From: Viridibacillus arenosi
GTDB taxonomy: Bacteria > Bacillota > Bacilli > Bacillales_A > Planococcaceae
Assembly: GCF_001955655.1 (NCBI RefSeq)
Contig: NZ_MSPW01000006.1
Span: 1 to 64,000, forward strand
Length of the DNA stretch: 64,000 nt
Reading direction: 5' to 3'
Positions 63,804 through 64,000 of the stretch are shown piece by piece; position 1 is the stretch's first letter, and every line of letters begins with the position of its first letter. A program made the position numbers and the translations under genes. The notes beneath the pieces were generated by a model. That model did no database searches and was not told the origin of the DNA. It saw nothing but the letters and a program-made list of their open reading frames with translations.

Positions 63804-64000
63804 AAAGCCTTCCGTCCCTTACATAAGATTATGTAAGGGGCGAAAGGCTAAATTAACAGACGCGGTACCACCCTTGGGTTACTGTCCACTCTAAAAGGAC
63901 AGTCTTTGCTATATGCGTAACGTGCATGATTCGTATAGGCATACTTTGGAATGTTCAACCTATCTATTCGGGAGTGGAACCTGCCGCTGAAACCGCTAAT
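63804..64000 (-). promoter_or_regulatory. T-box leader of the aminotransferase-serA operon (5' part outside window)
   Basis: On the minus strand the conserved T-box core GGTGGTACCGCG lies at about 63,861-63,872. A terminator follows (CCTTTCGCCCCTTACATAAT onward, with a perfect CCCTTACATAA/TTATGTAAGGG stem) and then a T run at about 63,803. Upstream stem III-like sequence reaches the window edge. The specifier loop is not in the window, so the tRNA cannot be read; serine is expected from the genes. Confidence 0.9.

Overview
The window looks like chromosome of a low-GC Gram-positive endospore former of the Bacillales, most like the Lysinibacillus/Solibacillus group of the Planococcaceae. The reasons are the AT-rich sequence, the AGGAGG-type ribosome binding sites, and gene blocks ordered as in Bacillus subtilis (dppABCDE-ykfABCD, queG-trmL, yhcYZ, bmrCD, yheE/yheB/yheA, hemZ). 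The genus is inferred from gene content, not from a search.

Region by region: (1) 1-520, five tRNA genes (His, Gln, Gly, Cys, Leu) and a terminator. (2) 530-3,950, gene debris, an XRE-cupin regulator and a divergent proline racemase-like / ornithine cyclodeaminase-like pair. (3) 4,180-15,000, a muropeptide/dipeptide import and recycling operon (dpp-ykf), with a second LD-carboxypeptidase gene placed before it. (4) 15,100-21,000, housekeeping genes: a DIP1984-like protein, a B3/B4 protein, queG, trmL, a purine permease, an aldo/keto reductase and two small ORFs. (5) 21,100-21,490, an 18-copy 21-bp minisatellite. (6) 21,500-30,010, a pseudouridine synthase, a disulfide-bond pair, a decayed gene, a YhcYZ-like two-component system, an RsgA GTPase, a CDF transporter and a CorC-type membrane protein. 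(7) 30,100-34,000, a heterodimeric ABC multidrug exporter (bmrCD) behind a leader peptide and an attenuator. (8) 34,000-41,700, accessory genes: a small membrane protein, an MFS transporter, a very large coiled-coil SF1 helicase with a winged-helix partner gene, a lipoprotein and a cluster of palindromic repeats. (9) 41,690-44,070, the yhe block. (10) 44,500-52,920, a surface/secreted locus: a repeat protein, a 5'-nucleotidase whose signal-peptide exon is separated from its body by an ORF-less group II intron, and a 1,514-residue protein with two nuclease domains. (11) 53,100-60,830, a decayed hemAT, hemZ, cdaR/glycerate kinase, a DUF2785-type protein, a lipoprotein and a HAD hydrolase. (12) 60,880-64,000, a palindromic repeat, serA, a class V aminotransferase and a T-box leader cut by the window edge.

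How genes work together: DppBCDE/YkfD would import cell-wall peptides, and DppA, the two LdcA-type enzymes, YkfB and YkfC would break them down to amino acids. The surface locus can be read as a nucleic-acid scavenging route in which the nuclease cuts extracellular DNA/RNA and the 5'-nucleotidase releases phosphate. The aminotransferase and SerA make a serine-synthesis pair under T-box control.

The observations most worth a second look are the intron-split 5'-nucleotidase, the bmr attenuator, the helicase/winged-helix pair inside an otherwise conserved block, and a family of palindromic elements that sit directly against stop codons or a terminator.
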